From Dyadobacter sp. CY356 (lineage in GTDB: Bacteria > Bacteroidota > Bacteroidia > Cytophagales > Spirosomataceae), in the NCBI RefSeq assembly GCF_021440195.1, contig NZ_JAJTSZ010000008.1, positions 1 through 64,000 on the forward strand: a stretch of 64,000 bases of DNA, given 5' to 3'. The notes below the pieces were generated by a model. The model did no database searches and was not told where the DNA came from. It saw only the letters and a program-made list of their open reading frames with translations. The translations under genes and the position numbers were made by a program. Below are positions 16,002 to 25,522 of the stretch, one piece after another (position 1 is the stretch's first letter; every line of letters starts with the position of its first letter).

Positions 16002-18698
16002 CTATTCGGTCACTTTAATAAGCGCTTCTGAGTGAATCGTATGTCCTCTGTTGGTTATACCTTCAATAATGATCCGGAAATTTCCTGTCTGTCCGGATGT
16101 GAAAAATGAAAGTTCTGCCGGTTTGTGCGTTGATACTATTTCAAAACGGGGATTCCAGTATAGTGTAGAACGATTATCGGTATGTTCTGCATCTGGTTTA
16201 AAGATCTCATAATCAGGTTGTGGAAAGGGCAAGGTCCTGTCGAATCCATGTGCGCTAAAAATTGACAGTGCCCGGGAATCAACCTCATTTGTCTTTTTTG
16301 TGAAAATATTGATAAGACCGTTGGCACCGTTTGCTCCCTGATTTGCAGTGATCATACCATTCACTTCAACATGATCAATCATCGCCGGATTAATTTGAAA
16401 TAATCTGTTCCCGGCAGTTTCACCGGTTACCATCACATTGTCTACATATAAATTTGGTTCCTGCGGATGTCCGTCTCTTCCGTTGATCGTAAATCTGTTC
16501 CAGATCAGATACCAATTGTTATCCTCAGAAATTAGTTTAAAACCCGGAACTTTGGCTGCAATTGCCTCGGCCGCGCTTCCAAAATTTCCCATACTTTCAC
16601 CCTTGATATAGAAATCAGGCGTTGCATATCCATTTTCCTGTTTAACAGTTTTGGTACCGGTCACTTTAAATTCTTTAAGCAAAGTGGCGCGCAGTGTATC
16701 GTTTGAATGATAAACCCGCGGCGTGACAAGAGATTTGTGCTTCAATTTAGATACAGGTAATTTCTCGGGAAGATAGGGCGAATCCTGATTTACGATAATA
16801 ACTTTTCCTTCCGAAGGCTGAAACACAAATTTTAAGCTGTCATAAAACATGAGATTTTTAATTGAAAATTCACCTTCTGTGTTCGTCGTTGCCTGATAAA
16901 TTCCACCCATGTTTTCCGGAATCAAAGTCAGTTTAGTTTTCTTTGGTTTTCCTTTTTTATCCTGATAAATACCATTTATTGAAATGCCCGTTTCAATGGA
17001 ATATTTTAATTCCGCCGTTATTTCTCTGGGAATAGCGGACATCTCAAAATCGTTTTTAATATTGGTTGATTCGCTAGTTGGTATCGTCAACTTCTCATCC
17101 AGAACTGTAACGGAGAAACTTCCTTTTATCAGATTATCCAACAGAGTGCTGTCAAGTCCAACGGTCATTTTGACTTTGCTTAGTATTTTGTAGTCGGTTT
17201 TATCAAACTTAACTTTTAACAAACTATCAGCAAGGGGCGCTGAGGCAATTTGATCAATACTTTCGGAAGGATTTAAAATGATGACGGGTTTGTAGAAAAA
17301 CAGATCAATCCCATAATTTTTCATCCACTGCGTGTACGCCCTCAATACATAATTTCCAGGTAATGTTTTAGAAGAAATTTGTATGGAACCAGCCGCCCTT
17401 CCACTGTCTATCGGGATGGCAAGCATTTTACTGATTGTTTTGTCTGCGGCAATAAGATCAACATACAAAACTTTACTCAACGTATCCATGCGCCCGGGAG
17501 TCCTGTAATTCATAAAACCACTGAACCAGATATTCTCCCCTGGATAATAGTAAGGGCGGTCGGTGTTCAGATATACTTTTTCCTGAAGACTTTTCGCCAG
17601 CAAACTTTCCGGTGACTGCACTGTGATGATACTTCCTGGTTTGTAATCGAGCGGCAACATTCCGGATACTCTTCCATCCGCCATATTTCCTGAAATGGCG
17701 ACATCCGTTGGGTTCAGAATCGTGCCTTCTTTGTTGATCAGAATGTAGCCGTTCCTTACTTCAAGCCAGCTGACAGGATTGCTGACATCCATATAAAACC
17801 GGTTTTTCGTGTAGTCCAGCCTGTTGTGGATTTCTATTTTATCAGTCACACCTATTCGGAATTCATTTATACCCGACAGGCGTGCTACCATTCCGGTGGT
17901 ATCATATGGCAAAAGGTTGTGCTTTATTTCAAGACTGAAATTATCGCTTCTCGGACTGCCTTTCAATTTATCCTTATATAAAACAAAACCATGTTTAGTA
18001 ATATTTCCATCCAGTATCGACTTCATCAGAAATTTAGCAGAAGCACGGTATGCGCTCTCCCGGTTTTTCATCCAGGCAGAGGCTATGGATTTGTCGGTCG
18101 TTTCCATTTCCGCAAACCGGATATTGCCGACGATAGAAAATTCTGTTGCTGAAAAACCGAATTTTTTCAGTTGAAAAAAGAGTTTATACCCCAGCACATT
18201 ATTTTCAATTTCCAGCGGAACTGGCGCTTTGGCGGTCATAGCGTTATTTTCCTCTGTAAAATCAAGTACCCAGGAATTAAGTATTTTAAAATTGGCAGTG
18301 TTTCCAAAGAAAACTTTTTCGAATTTTTTTAATTGCCTTTCCCAATTTTTATCCCTTCCGGATTTTATAGCGACCTCTGATAGTTGCCGGGAATCGGCAC
18401 TGAGCAAGATAGATAATGGCGTATTGCCTGTTTCCTTCACAACAACCTTCAATTGTTGGGGAATATAACCTAGAAAAGAAAAGACAATTTCAGCAGAGCC
18501 TAATGGGAGATTTGGCAAAATAAATTTACCTGACGAATCTGTGGTAACACCAATGGTTGTATTATTAATGTACACATTGGTAAAAGGGAGCGGTTCCTGT
18601 GTTCTGGCATCAATGACGCGACCAGAAATCTTACCGGTTTGGGCGAAAACTGTACAGGAAATAAAAATAAAGAAGATGAGGAGTGTAACGCGCTTCAT
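16002..18698 (-). CDS. Secreted CarboxypepD_reg/MG2-like/TonB-plug protein
   Basis: An exported 898-residue protein with a signal peptide ending about residue 19 (IFISCTVFAQ). A CarboxypepD_reg-like beta-sandwich (about 22-105, starting GKISGRVIDARTQEPLPFTNV) is followed by a region with no clear family, then an MG2-like segment (VYLNTDRPYYYPGENIWFSGFMNY, near 375-400) as in bacterial alpha-macroglobulins, and near 700-800 a TonB receptor plug-like domain (MGNFGSAAEAIAAKVPGFKL, then FTINGRDGHPQEPNLYVDNVMV). There is no outer-membrane barrel. Such proteins are recurrent in Bacteroidota; their role is unknown, though a surface protein-capture or assembly role has been suggested by domain content. 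Expressed alone. Confidence 0.75.
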   Translation of the reverse strand: MKRVTLLIFFIFISCTVFAQTGKISGRVIDARTQEPLPFTNVYINNTTIGVTTDSSGKFILPNLPLGSAEIVFSFLGYIPQQLKVVVKETGNTPLSILLSADSRQLSEVAIKSGRDKNWERQLKKFEKVFFGNTANFKILNSWVLDFTEENNAMTAKAPVPLEIENNVLGYKLFFQLKKFGFSATEFSIVGNIRFAEMETTDKSIASAWMKNRESAYRASAKFLMKSILDGNITKHGFVLYKDKLKGSPRSDNFSLEIKHNLLPYDTTGMVARLSGINEFRIGVTDKIEIHNRLDYTKNRFYMDVSNPVSWLEVRNGYILINKEGTILNPTDVAISGNMADGRVSGMLPLDYKPGSIITVQSPESLLAKSLQEKVYLNTDRPYYYPGENIWFSGFMNYRTPGRMDTLSKVLYVDLIAADKTISKMLAIPIDSGRAAGSIQISSKTLPGNYVLRAYTQWMKNYGIDLFFYKPVIILNPSESIDQIASAPLADSLLKVKFDKTDYKILSKVKMTVGLDSTLLDNLIKGSFSVTVLDEKLTIPTSESTNIKNDFEMSAIPREITAELKYSIETGISINGIYQDKKGKPKKTKLTLIPENMGGIYQATTNTEGEFSIKNLMFYDSLKFVFQPSEGKVIIVNQDSPYLPEKLPVSKLKHKSLVTPRVYHSNDTLRATLLKEFKVTGTKTVKQENGYATPDFYIKGESMGNFGSAAEAIAAKVPGFKLISEDNNWYLIWNRFTINGRDGHPQEPNLYVDNVMVTGETAGNRLFQINPAMIDHVEVNGMITANQGANGANGLINIFTKKTNEVDSRALSIFSAHGFDRTLPFPQPDYEIFKPDAEHTDNRSTLYWNPRFEIVSTHKPAELSFFTSGQTGNFRIIIEGITNRGHTIHSEALIKVTE

Positions 18699-18884
18699 AT
18701 AAAATGATTTATGATATTAATATACGTCAAATTTTTCTGTTTTCCAGAAGCTCGTAATTATAATTTTTTGAGTTTAAAAATTTGCGTTTCTTGACATTTA
18801 TCAAGATCGATTGTATCATTTATCAAGGGATCTGGCCTGTCTGCCTATTAATTTTGTATCAATAAATTAAAACAGCGATACAAA

Positions 18885-19739
18885 ATGTCAAGTATTATTT
18901 TAATAACAGGAACAAGCACCGGTTTTGGTAAATTAATGACTATTACCCTGTCAAAAGCGGGACATACCGTGATTGCGGGCATGCGTGGTGTAAACGGAAA
19001 AAATGCTGATGCTGCAAGAGAATTATCTGCTATACCAAATGTTGATGTTTTCGAACTAGAAATTACCAGCGATGAATCCATTAAAAGTGCAGTTGATTTT
19101 GCATTGAATAAATATGGTAAAATTGATGTGTTGATCAACAATGCTGCCGTTACGGGATATGGATTGCTCGAAGCCTATTCAATTGATCAGGTAAAAAGTA
19201 TGTTTGAAGTCAACTTCTTCAGTGTATTAAGAAGCTATCAGGCTGTTTTGCCGTCAATGCGTCAAAATAGAAATGGGCTGATAATCAATATCACCACCGG
19301 CGCCAGCGGCCATACTTTGCCGTTCATGATTCCTTACTTTGCATCGAAATTTGGTTTGGAAAGCATCACCGAAGGTATGCAGGATGAGTTGAGAGATTAT
19401 GGCATTGAGAATGTCAGCATCCAGCCGGGTGTGTATCCTACTGAGATGAACAATGGTACTAAAACCGGCGTTAACGCAGATAAACCGGAAATTATTGAAG
19501 AATATGGTGATGCGGCAGCCCGGAAGTTCAACGCTATGGGAGCAAGTATGTTTGGGAAAATGACTAGTTTTAATATGGATCCGCAAATTATTGCTGACGG
19601 CGTGTTGAAGCTGGTCAATATGGAAAAAGGAAGCAGACCATTAAGATTGCCGCTCGATGCGATAGCAGAAGGTACTGATGTCGAATTTATAAATGCAAGA
19701 GCAGAAATAAAAAGCAGATGGCTTGTGAAGTATAGCTAA
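18885..19739 (+). CDS. SDR family oxidoreductase
   Basis: A cytosolic short-chain dehydrogenase/reductase using NAD(P)H. The nucleotide-binding motif TGTSTGFG is at residues 9-16, NNAAVTG at about 85-91, and the catalytic YFASK at 151-155 (Tyr 151, Lys 155). The protein is 284 residues, in the classical SDR range and similar to many uncharacterised reductases that follow Crp/AraC regulators. It is a single gene with its own terminator just after the stop. The substrate is not evident. The region of 186 bases before it also holds the divergent promoter of the secreted protein gene. Confidence 0.9.
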   Translation: MSSIILITGTSTGFGKLMTITLSKAGHTVIAGMRGVNGKNADAARELSAIPNVDVFELEITSDESIKSAVDFALNKYGKIDVLINNAAVTGYGLLEAYSIDQVKSMFEVNFFSVLRSYQAVLPSMRQNRNGLIINITTGASGHTLPFMIPYFASKFGLESITEGMQDELRDYGIENVSIQPGVYPTEMNNGTKTGVNADKPEIIEEYGDAAARKFNAMGASMFGKMTSFNMDPQIIADGVLKLVNMEKGSRPLRLPLDAIAEGTDVEFINARAEIKSRWLVKYS

Positions 19740-19756
19740 TAATTAAAATTGTCAAC

Positions 19757-19795
19757 AAAAAAGTCCTTGCCTGTCCGGTGAGGATTTTTTTTTGT
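19757..19795 (+). terminator. Intrinsic terminator after the SDR gene
   Basis: An A-rich arm containing TCCTTGCC pairs with GGTGAGGA (two G-T pairs), followed by a run of nine T from about 19785. It lies some 20 bases past the SDR stop codon. The same hairpin is also near the end of the convergent oxygenase gene. Confidence 0.8.
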
Positions 19796-19804
19796 TCAAT
19801 CTGG

Positions 19805-20398
19805 TTAATTGATTTTTAGCCAACCTGTTATGCTCATCCGGGGTTTGTTGGTCAGCAAAACTTCATGTTCCAGTTCACTGCTTTTGAAAAAAACACTTTT
19901 TCCGTTGACAGGAGTTATGTTTTGTAAATGGTCTTCATGATAAATACATAATTCTCCGCCGTCGTTTTCTTGCCAGTCGGTATTGAGGTACATAATCATG
20001 GAATATTGGCGGCTGCTGTTATTCTTAAACTGATCAAAATGTTTGGTGTAAAAACTACCTTTTTCGTATAGGGTGTAATGAAATTCGTAACCCGTAATTC
20101 CGGTGTAGCAAGTGCTGTTCAGATGACTGATAAAATCATCCATGAGATCAAAAAAATCATTTTCAAAAGGATCCTCATGTTTGCGGTCGAGCCAGTAAAT
20201 TTTGTCACTTCTTATCTGTTTGTTATGGGAAGTGGTTTTATCATTCCCTGTTCCCGCCGATAAAAGCTGTTTGCCGGAATATAAATTATTCAGATTAGCT
20301 TTTAAATGAGCAGCCAGCGACGGGCTTAAAAAGTTTTCTGCAATGCCCACCTTGCTGTCTATGAAACTGTCGATGAGGGTATTAAAGATATCTACCAA
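19805..20398 (-). CDS. 2OG-Fe(II) oxygenase (prolyl 4-hydroxylase-like)
   Basis: A double-stranded beta-helix dioxygenase that couples 2-oxoglutarate decarboxylation to hydroxylation. The iron ligands are H120 and D122 (TKHFDQF) and H178 (ELEHEVL), and R187 (KPRMSITGW) would bind the 2-oxoglutarate carboxylate. A conserved stretch YSMIMYLNTDW.ENDGGEL precedes the last strand. Length is 197 residues. No in-frame ATG is found near the start, so translation probably begins at the TTG at 20398; no clear Shine-Dalgarno is visible. It stands alone. Substrate unknown: it may be a protein or a small molecule. Confidence 0.85.
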   Translation of the reverse strand: MVDIFNTLIDSFIDSKVGIAENFLSPSLAAHLKANLNNLYSGKQLLSAGTGNDKTTSHNKQIRSDKIYWLDRKHEDPFENDFFDLMDDFISHLNSTCYTGITGYEFHYTLYEKGSFYTKHFDQFKNNSSRQYSMIMYLNTDWQENDGGELCIYHEDHLQNITPVNGKSVFFKSSELEHEVLLTNKPRMSITGWLKIN

Positions 20399-20539
20399 GC
20401 AGATGTTGTGAAGAATGGACCGGCAAAATGCCTTTTATGTAAGTTACGTCTTATTACTGGTTTACTAAGCTAAATACTTTTTAAGACGAAATTGAAAGAC
20501 AATTTTAAGCCGCAAATGTTAATACCGGTCAATACGTTC

Positions 20540-20698
20540 TCAACTCGCTGGAAGAATCACCACTACAAAATTGATATTGAAATATGGGTTTTTGTGGCGG
20601 CAGGTATTCTGACCATCGGAGTTGCATTTTTGACAGTCAGCTTTCAAAGTATTAAGGCTGCGCTAATGAATCCGGTAAAAAGTTTGAAATCGGAATGA
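20540..20698 (+). pseudogene. Fragment of an FtsX-type ABC permease (C-terminal end)
   Basis: The frame ending at 20698 encodes the last part of a MacB/FtsX permease: KIDIEIWVFVAAGILTIGVAFLTVSFQ, then SIKAALMNPVKSLKSE. The final 20 residues equal those of the permease encoded at 12775-15126. Only about 40-45 residues remain (one transmembrane helix and the tail); the rest of the gene is missing, so it is a remnant of a deleted or rearranged paralogue. Codons upstream (from 20492) form a reading frame without similarity. DNA of the shared tail is roughly 80% identical to that of the intact gene, so the split is not recent. Confidence 0.75.
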
Positions 20699-20742
20699 AT
20701 CATGTTTGCACGATTTTTGTATTTCAATAAAAAACAAAAAAC

Positions 20743-21012
20743 ATGACCGCAGAAGAAACCGACAGAATTATCGAAATGGCCTGGGAAGACAGAACGCCGT
20801 TTGAAGCCATAGAGGCGCAATTTGGTATACCTGAAAGCCAGGTGATCCAATTAATGCGGGGCGAATTGAAAAGAAGCAGTTTCAACCTGTGGAGGAAGCG
20901 GGTCAACAGCGGCGTTAGTCAGAAACATTTGATGAAAAGAGACTCAGGAATTACCCGTTTCAAATCAAAAATGCAAAAAGCCATTGCAATGAATGCAATC
21001 AGCAAACGCTAG
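20743..21012 (+). CDS. TIGR03643 family protein
   Basis: A small cytosolic protein of 89 residues belonging to the TIGR03643/DUF2805 family, which is conserved in many bacteria without known function. Typical features are the start MTAEETDRIIEMAWEDRTPF, the segment FGIPESQVIQLMRGELK and the basic C-terminus SFNLWRKRVNSG followed by a KSKMQKAI tail. Helix-turn-helix-like character of the first half suggests nucleic-acid binding, but this is speculative. It begins 44 bases after the permease fragment and converges on the hybrid kinase gene. Confidence 0.85.
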   Translation: MTAEETDRIIEMAWEDRTPFEAIEAQFGIPESQVIQLMRGELKRSSFNLWRKRVNSGVSQKHLMKRDSGITRFKSKMQKAIAMNAISKR

Positions 21013-21023
21013 GCAGTTTACAA

Positions 21024-24000
21024 TCAAAATCTTGAAAGGACGGGTAATAAATAGCTGATTTCATTGTCAAGTTCGGTCAGCAAGTTTTCAATTACACTTT
21101 TGTCAAAAACGGCAATATGTTCCAGCAGTCCGGCAAGCCGGGCAACGTGATTGAGATAAACAGAAGAAGATAAGCCTTTTAGTTTATGCCCGGTAGCTTT
21201 GATAGCAATCAGGTCTTCGTCTGCAAATGATTGTTTTAGATCTGATAAGTTTTCGTTTAGCCCGCTTATACTCAGTTCCAGAAGTTCGTGAATGAATTTT
21301 TGATCATTCAAATATATATCGTAAAGTTTATTGACATCAAAGCGGTTGCTGTCATAACCGGTGATGTTTTCCGATTTTTTCTGTTTATCAGGAGCACCAT
21401 CCAAACCTACAAATTTATTCAGCATCTGCCATATTATCTCTTCAACAAAGGGTTTGGTAACAAAGTCATCCATGCCCGCTTCCAGGCATTTTTCCTTTTC
21501 ACCCTTCACGTTTCCGGCTGTCAGCGCAATAATGGGAACATGGTTTTCTCCTTCGAGATCTCTGATGGCAATGGTAGCCTCGTACCCGTTCATTTCCGGC
21601 ATTTGTACATCCATGAAGATAATTGCCGGCAATTGTTTTTTACATGATTCAACGGCCTTCAAGCCGTTTTCGGCTTCTATAATTTCTGCATTTGGGGCGA
21701 TTTTCCTGATCACCGTTTTTGCCAGAAACATATTAACAGGATTATCTTCTGCAATCAGAATAACAAGTCCGCCCGTATAGACCTCAATATTTTCTGACAA
21801 CTTATTAAACTCTTCGATCTGTTCTTTTTGAGATAATCGTGAGAGAGAAAGAAAAATGTCATGTAGTTTGATCGGTTTCATCAAACGGTAATTCACCTTC
21901 AATTCATCACAACCTTTTAAAACAACCGCGTCATCTGCCGAGCTGTTCAATAATACAATGGGAAGCTTTTCTGCATCAATTCCATAAGTAATTCGCACTT
22001 CTCTTATTGCTTCCAACCCATCCAGTTGAGGCATGTGATAATCCATCAGCACAGCATCAAAAACTGTTTTTCCATTTACGATCATATCCACCGCTTCAAG
22101 ACCATTCTTGGCCTGAGAGGATTCTATTTTCAGGATTTCAAGCATTTTTTCAAGGATGATCCGGTTATTATCATTATCATCCACAATCAGGACGTGCTTG
22201 ATGGAATCGACATGTTCCCATATGATAGGCTCGCCCGGTTCAGATTTCAAGGTGAGATCAAAAAAGAAAGTACTGCCAATTCCGGGAATACTTTTGAGTT
22301 GGAGCTGGCTCCCCATCATCCCCAAAAGTTTGTTTGAAATCGTAAGCCCAAGCCCGGTACCACCATATTTCTTTGTAGTTGAGCCATCTTCCTGTAAAAA
22401 TGCTTCAAATATTTTTGCCTGTTTTTCTTCCCTGATTCCAATCCCGGTATCCCGCACCGAAAACCGGCAGGTTACATTATTGCTCTCTTCCGGATTATAT
22501 ACGAGCATTTCAATTTTTAGCTCAATTTCCCCGCTTTCTGTAAATTTGGCTGCGTTACTTAATAAATTAATTAAAACCTGTTTTAGCCTGACCTCATCAA
22601 CCCAGACAAAACGCGGCAATTCTGCCGGAATATTCAGCAGCATTTCCAGCCCTTTGTTTTGCACAGGAAATGAAATGATATCGGCTGATTGTGAAGCTAT
22701 TTCAAAAATATCACACTGGTCTATATCGAGTTCGAGCTTTCCGGCTTCAATTTTTGAGAAATCCAGAATGTCGTTGATTATATTGAGCAAAGCGGTGCCG
22801 GATTGGTTGACAATGCCCAGATATTGCTTTTGCGTATCATCGAGCTTTGTTTTCAACACAAGATCAGTAAAGCCAATGATACCATTGAGCGGGGTTCTGA
22901 TCTCGTGGCTCATATTGGCTAAAAACTCCGATTTAGCAACATTGGCCTGCTCGGCCAGAAGTTTTGCCTGTTTTAGTTCATCCCTGCTGAGCGCAATTTC
23001 GGTGATGTCCTGCGTGAACATCATAATCCCGCCGATTGAGCCATCAAACTGATACCAGGGACGAACTTCCCATTTAAGATATTGTTCATGGCCCCAGCCG
23101 GGTGGTGACCACATTTCTTCTTCTTTAGTGACAATCGCACCGCGCAAAGCTCTTTGATGGATCTCTTTCCAGTGTTCAGCAGTGTTTGGGAAAACTTGGT
23201 AATGGGTCAGTCCAATAATGTCGCGGTCGGTCAAATGATATTCTTCCAGCCATTTCCTGCTGATGGCGAGGAATTTAATATCCCTGTCAAACATGGCGAT
23301 TGCCGCGGGGGCGTGTTCAACAAATGCCAGAAGACGCGCACTTTGGCTGATAAGTTCTTTTTCAGCTTTTTTGCTTGCAGAAAGGTCAGCTGCTACACCC
23401 AGATATCCGATAATGCTGTCATCAAGGTCTCGTATCACTGTCACAGCCATAGAAACCGGAAAAAGTAGACCTGCCTTGTTTTTAAAAGTCCATTCCCTCA
23501 CCTCAAAACCTTCTTTTTCTGCTTTGTAAACAAAAGTTTTGAAGCCCTTAATTGGCATTCCGTATTCTTTACTTAATTCCTTGGACCGGCTTTCAATTTC
23601 TTCGGGTATATGAAATATATCAGGTGTAAGATGTCCGATCACCTCCTCACAGGAATAACCCAGAAGTTTTTCAGCACCTTTGTTGAAAACAGTAATTAGT
23701 CCGTTTACATCAATGGCAACGATGCTTACGGCAGATGCCGCATTCAATACATCGTCAAGCAATTTTTTGGACTTTGCAGTTTCAATTTCTGCCCTTTTCT
23801 TTTCGTCAATATCCTGAAATGTTCCATAAATTCTTTTGCACCTGCCATTATCCATTTCTGCATTACCAATACTTCGAACCCAGACTGAGTTGCCTTTGGC
23901 AGTGGTAAGTTCAAGTTCTAATTCGTAACCTTTCCCCTCTGAAATGGCGAGGTCAATTGCATTCATCAGCGTTTTTCTGCCTTCTGCATCCTGGTAAAAC

Positions 24001-25385
24001 TCCAACGCTGTTTTCAAATCAGGCTGATAATCGGCATCAACTTCATGGATTTGTCGGGTAACTTCCGACCAATTAATTTCCCCGGAAAGTAAATCAACTT
24101 CCCAGCCACCAACACGCGCAGTCCTGTTGGTTTGCATCAACATTTCCTGGGTTCTTTGAAGTCGTTTGGCAAGTTGCTGACTTTCAGTTACATCGATAGA
24201 GTTTCCGACAACATAATCGTCTCCGTATGGATTTTGGACTAGAATATTGTGATAACTCCAAATCAGATAACTTCCGTTTTTATGCTGAGTAGTCATCAAA
24301 CCGCTTGACTTTCCGGTTTCCCTGATTTCTTTTAAATAATGTCTGAGAGCGTTATGATGTTTGACCGGAATCAGGTCGGCCAGTCCCATTGTTAAAACCT
24401 CACTTGTTGAATAACCCAATAACTCGGCACCAGCCGCATTAACGGTTATGAAATTTCCCTGAAGATCGTGTGTGCACATGAGCCCCTGGGAATTTTCAAA
24501 AAACGAGCGGAAATTATCTTCGCTGACTTGTAATTTCTGCTCCTGTATTTTTTCTTCGGTAATATTTCGTGCAATCGCAAAAAGATTTCCGGTCGCGGGC
24601 TCTGGCGTAGCTACCCATTGAAGATAAATATAGTTGCCGCTTTTCTGGCGGAATCTTTGCGTAAAATTAATGCCCGGAACTCCGGAAGAAAGTTTTGAGA
24701 TCTGCGCATAAGTTTCTTCAAGATCATCGGGATGCGTCAGCTCAAAAAAAGAAGTTTTCAAAAGAAATTTTTCGTCCCAACCCAGCAGTTGTTCAAATGC
24801 AGGGTTGATCTGTCGGAAATAACCATCTGCGCCGGCAATACAGATCAGGTCATTTGAGAGCTGAAAAAGGCGCTCGAAATACTTTAATTCCTGACGTTTT
24901 CGCTGATCCACGATCAGTGACATGACCTGTTCAGCAATTAATTTTAAGGCGCTTTTCTGCTGATCATTCAATTTTTTAGCCTTGTTGTCAATCACGCAGA
25001 TAGTGCCCAAAGCAAATCCTTTCGGATCAATCAATGGATAACCGGCATAAAAACGGATATGCGGATCGCCTGTTACTAGCGAATTATCTTTAAAACGTTC
25101 ATCGTTGGTTGCATCCTCAACCTCAAAAATTACATTATCCAGAATAGAATATTGGCAAAATGCAAGATCACGCGATGTTTCAGGTATATCCAGGCCTTTG
25201 TTTGACTTGAACCACTGCCTTTTTTCATCGATCAGTGAAACGAGTGAAATTGGCGTGTCGCAAATAATTGAAGCCAGCTCGGTAAGTCTGTCAAATTCCA
25301 TCTCACTATACGTGTCCAGAATCTGGTAGTCTTTCAGTGCTTTTAACCTTTCATTTTCATTATGAGGAATGGGAAGGTTTTTCAT
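21024..25385 (-). CDS. Hybrid sensor histidine kinase (GAF, multiple PAS, HisKA, HATPase, two REC, HPt)
   Basis: A 1453-residue phosphorelay kinase without membrane segments. Domain order from the sequence: GAF (about 10-165), five PAS-like modules (about 170-800), HisKA with the phosphorylated His at 827 (MSHEIRTPLNG), HATPase (about 935-1055), REC1 with Asp 1115 (LMDYHMPQLDG), REC2 with Asp 1259 (FMDVQMPEMNG), and a C-terminal HPt domain with His 1400 (ATGHKLKGLSS). Such a layout allows phosphate transfer from the kinase core through one or both receivers to the HPt and on to a separate output regulator, none of which is encoded nearby. The GAF domain resembles that of the smaller kinase at 7799-9040. 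Substantial room for sensing many ligands. Confidence 0.93.
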   Translation of the reverse strand: MKNLPIPHNENERLKALKDYQILDTYSEMEFDRLTELASIICDTPISLVSLIDEKRQWFKSNKGLDIPETSRDLAFCQYSILDNVIFEVEDATNDERFKDNSLVTGDPHIRFYAGYPLIDPKGFALGTICVIDNKAKKLNDQQKSALKLIAEQVMSLIVDQRKRQELKYFERLFQLSNDLICIAGADGYFRQINPAFEQLLGWDEKFLLKTSFFELTHPDDLEETYAQISKLSSGVPGINFTQRFRQKSGNYIYLQWVATPEPATGNLFAIARNITEEKIQEQKLQVSEDNFRSFFENSQGLMCTHDLQGNFITVNAAGAELLGYSTSEVLTMGLADLIPVKHHNALRHYLKEIRETGKSSGLMTTQHKNGSYLIWSYHNILVQNPYGDDYVVGNSIDVTESQQLAKRLQRTQEMLMQTNRTARVGGWEVDLLSGEINWSEVTRQIHEVDADYQPDLKTALEFYQDAEGRKTLMNAIDLAISEGKGYELELELTTAKGNSVWVRSIGNAEMDNGRCKRIYGTFQDIDEKKRAEIETAKSKKLLDDVLNAASAVSIVAIDVNGLITVFNKGAEKLLGYSCEEVIGHLTPDIFHIPEEIESRSKELSKEYGMPIKGFKTFVYKAEKEGFEVREWTFKNKAGLLFPVSMAVTVIRDLDDSIIGYLGVAADLSASKKAEKELISQSARLLAFVEHAPAAIAMFDRDIKFLAISRKWLEEYHLTDRDIIGLTHYQVFPNTAEHWKEIHQRALRGAIVTKEEEMWSPPGWGHEQYLKWEVRPWYQFDGSIGGIMMFTQDITEIALSRDELKQAKLLAEQANVAKSEFLANMSHEIRTPLNGIIGFTDLVLKTKLDDTQKQYLGIVNQSGTALLNIINDILDFSKIEAGKLELDIDQCDIFEIASQSADIISFPVQNKGLEMLLNIPAELPRFVWVDEVRLKQVLINLLSNAAKFTESGEIELKIEMLVYNPEESNNVTCRFSVRDTGIGIREEKQAKIFEAFLQEDGSTTKKYGGTGLGLTISNKLLGMMGSQLQLKSIPGIGSTFFFDLTLKSEPGEPIIWEHVDSIKHVLIVDDNDNNRIILEKMLEILKIESSQAKNGLEAVDMIVNGKTVFDAVLMDYHMPQLDGLEAIREVRITYGIDAEKLPIVLLNSSADDAVVLKGCDELKVNYRLMKPIKLHDIFLSLSRLSQKEQIEEFNKLSENIEVYTGGLVILIAEDNPVNMFLAKTVIRKIAPNAEIIEAENGLKAVESCKKQLPAIIFMDVQMPEMNGYEATIAIRDLEGENHVPIIALTAGNVKGEKEKCLEAGMDDFVTKPFVEEIIWQMLNKFVGLDGAPDKQKKSENITGYDSNRFDVNKLYDIYLNDQKFIHELLELSISGLNENLSDLKQSFADEDLIAIKATGHKLKGLSSSVYLNHVARLAGLLEHIAVFDKSVIENLLTELDNEISYLLPVLSRF

Positions 25386-25522
25386 TCTGCGTTGAGTATT
25401 TCAAGTTTTAAATCTTCTAAATATCCAAGTATTTTCTGGATTAATAAAATCATGTAACCAATATGAACTTTATCAAAACATTACTTTATAAAGACAAACA
25501 TCAAAATTAGCAGCTTTTTTTG

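Noticed and set aside
19805..20398. 2OG-Fe(II) oxygenase as the phosphonate hydroxylase PhnY*
   Set aside because: Motifs fit the prolyl 4-hydroxylase-like group, and it is 8 kb away from the phosphonate locus on the other strand.
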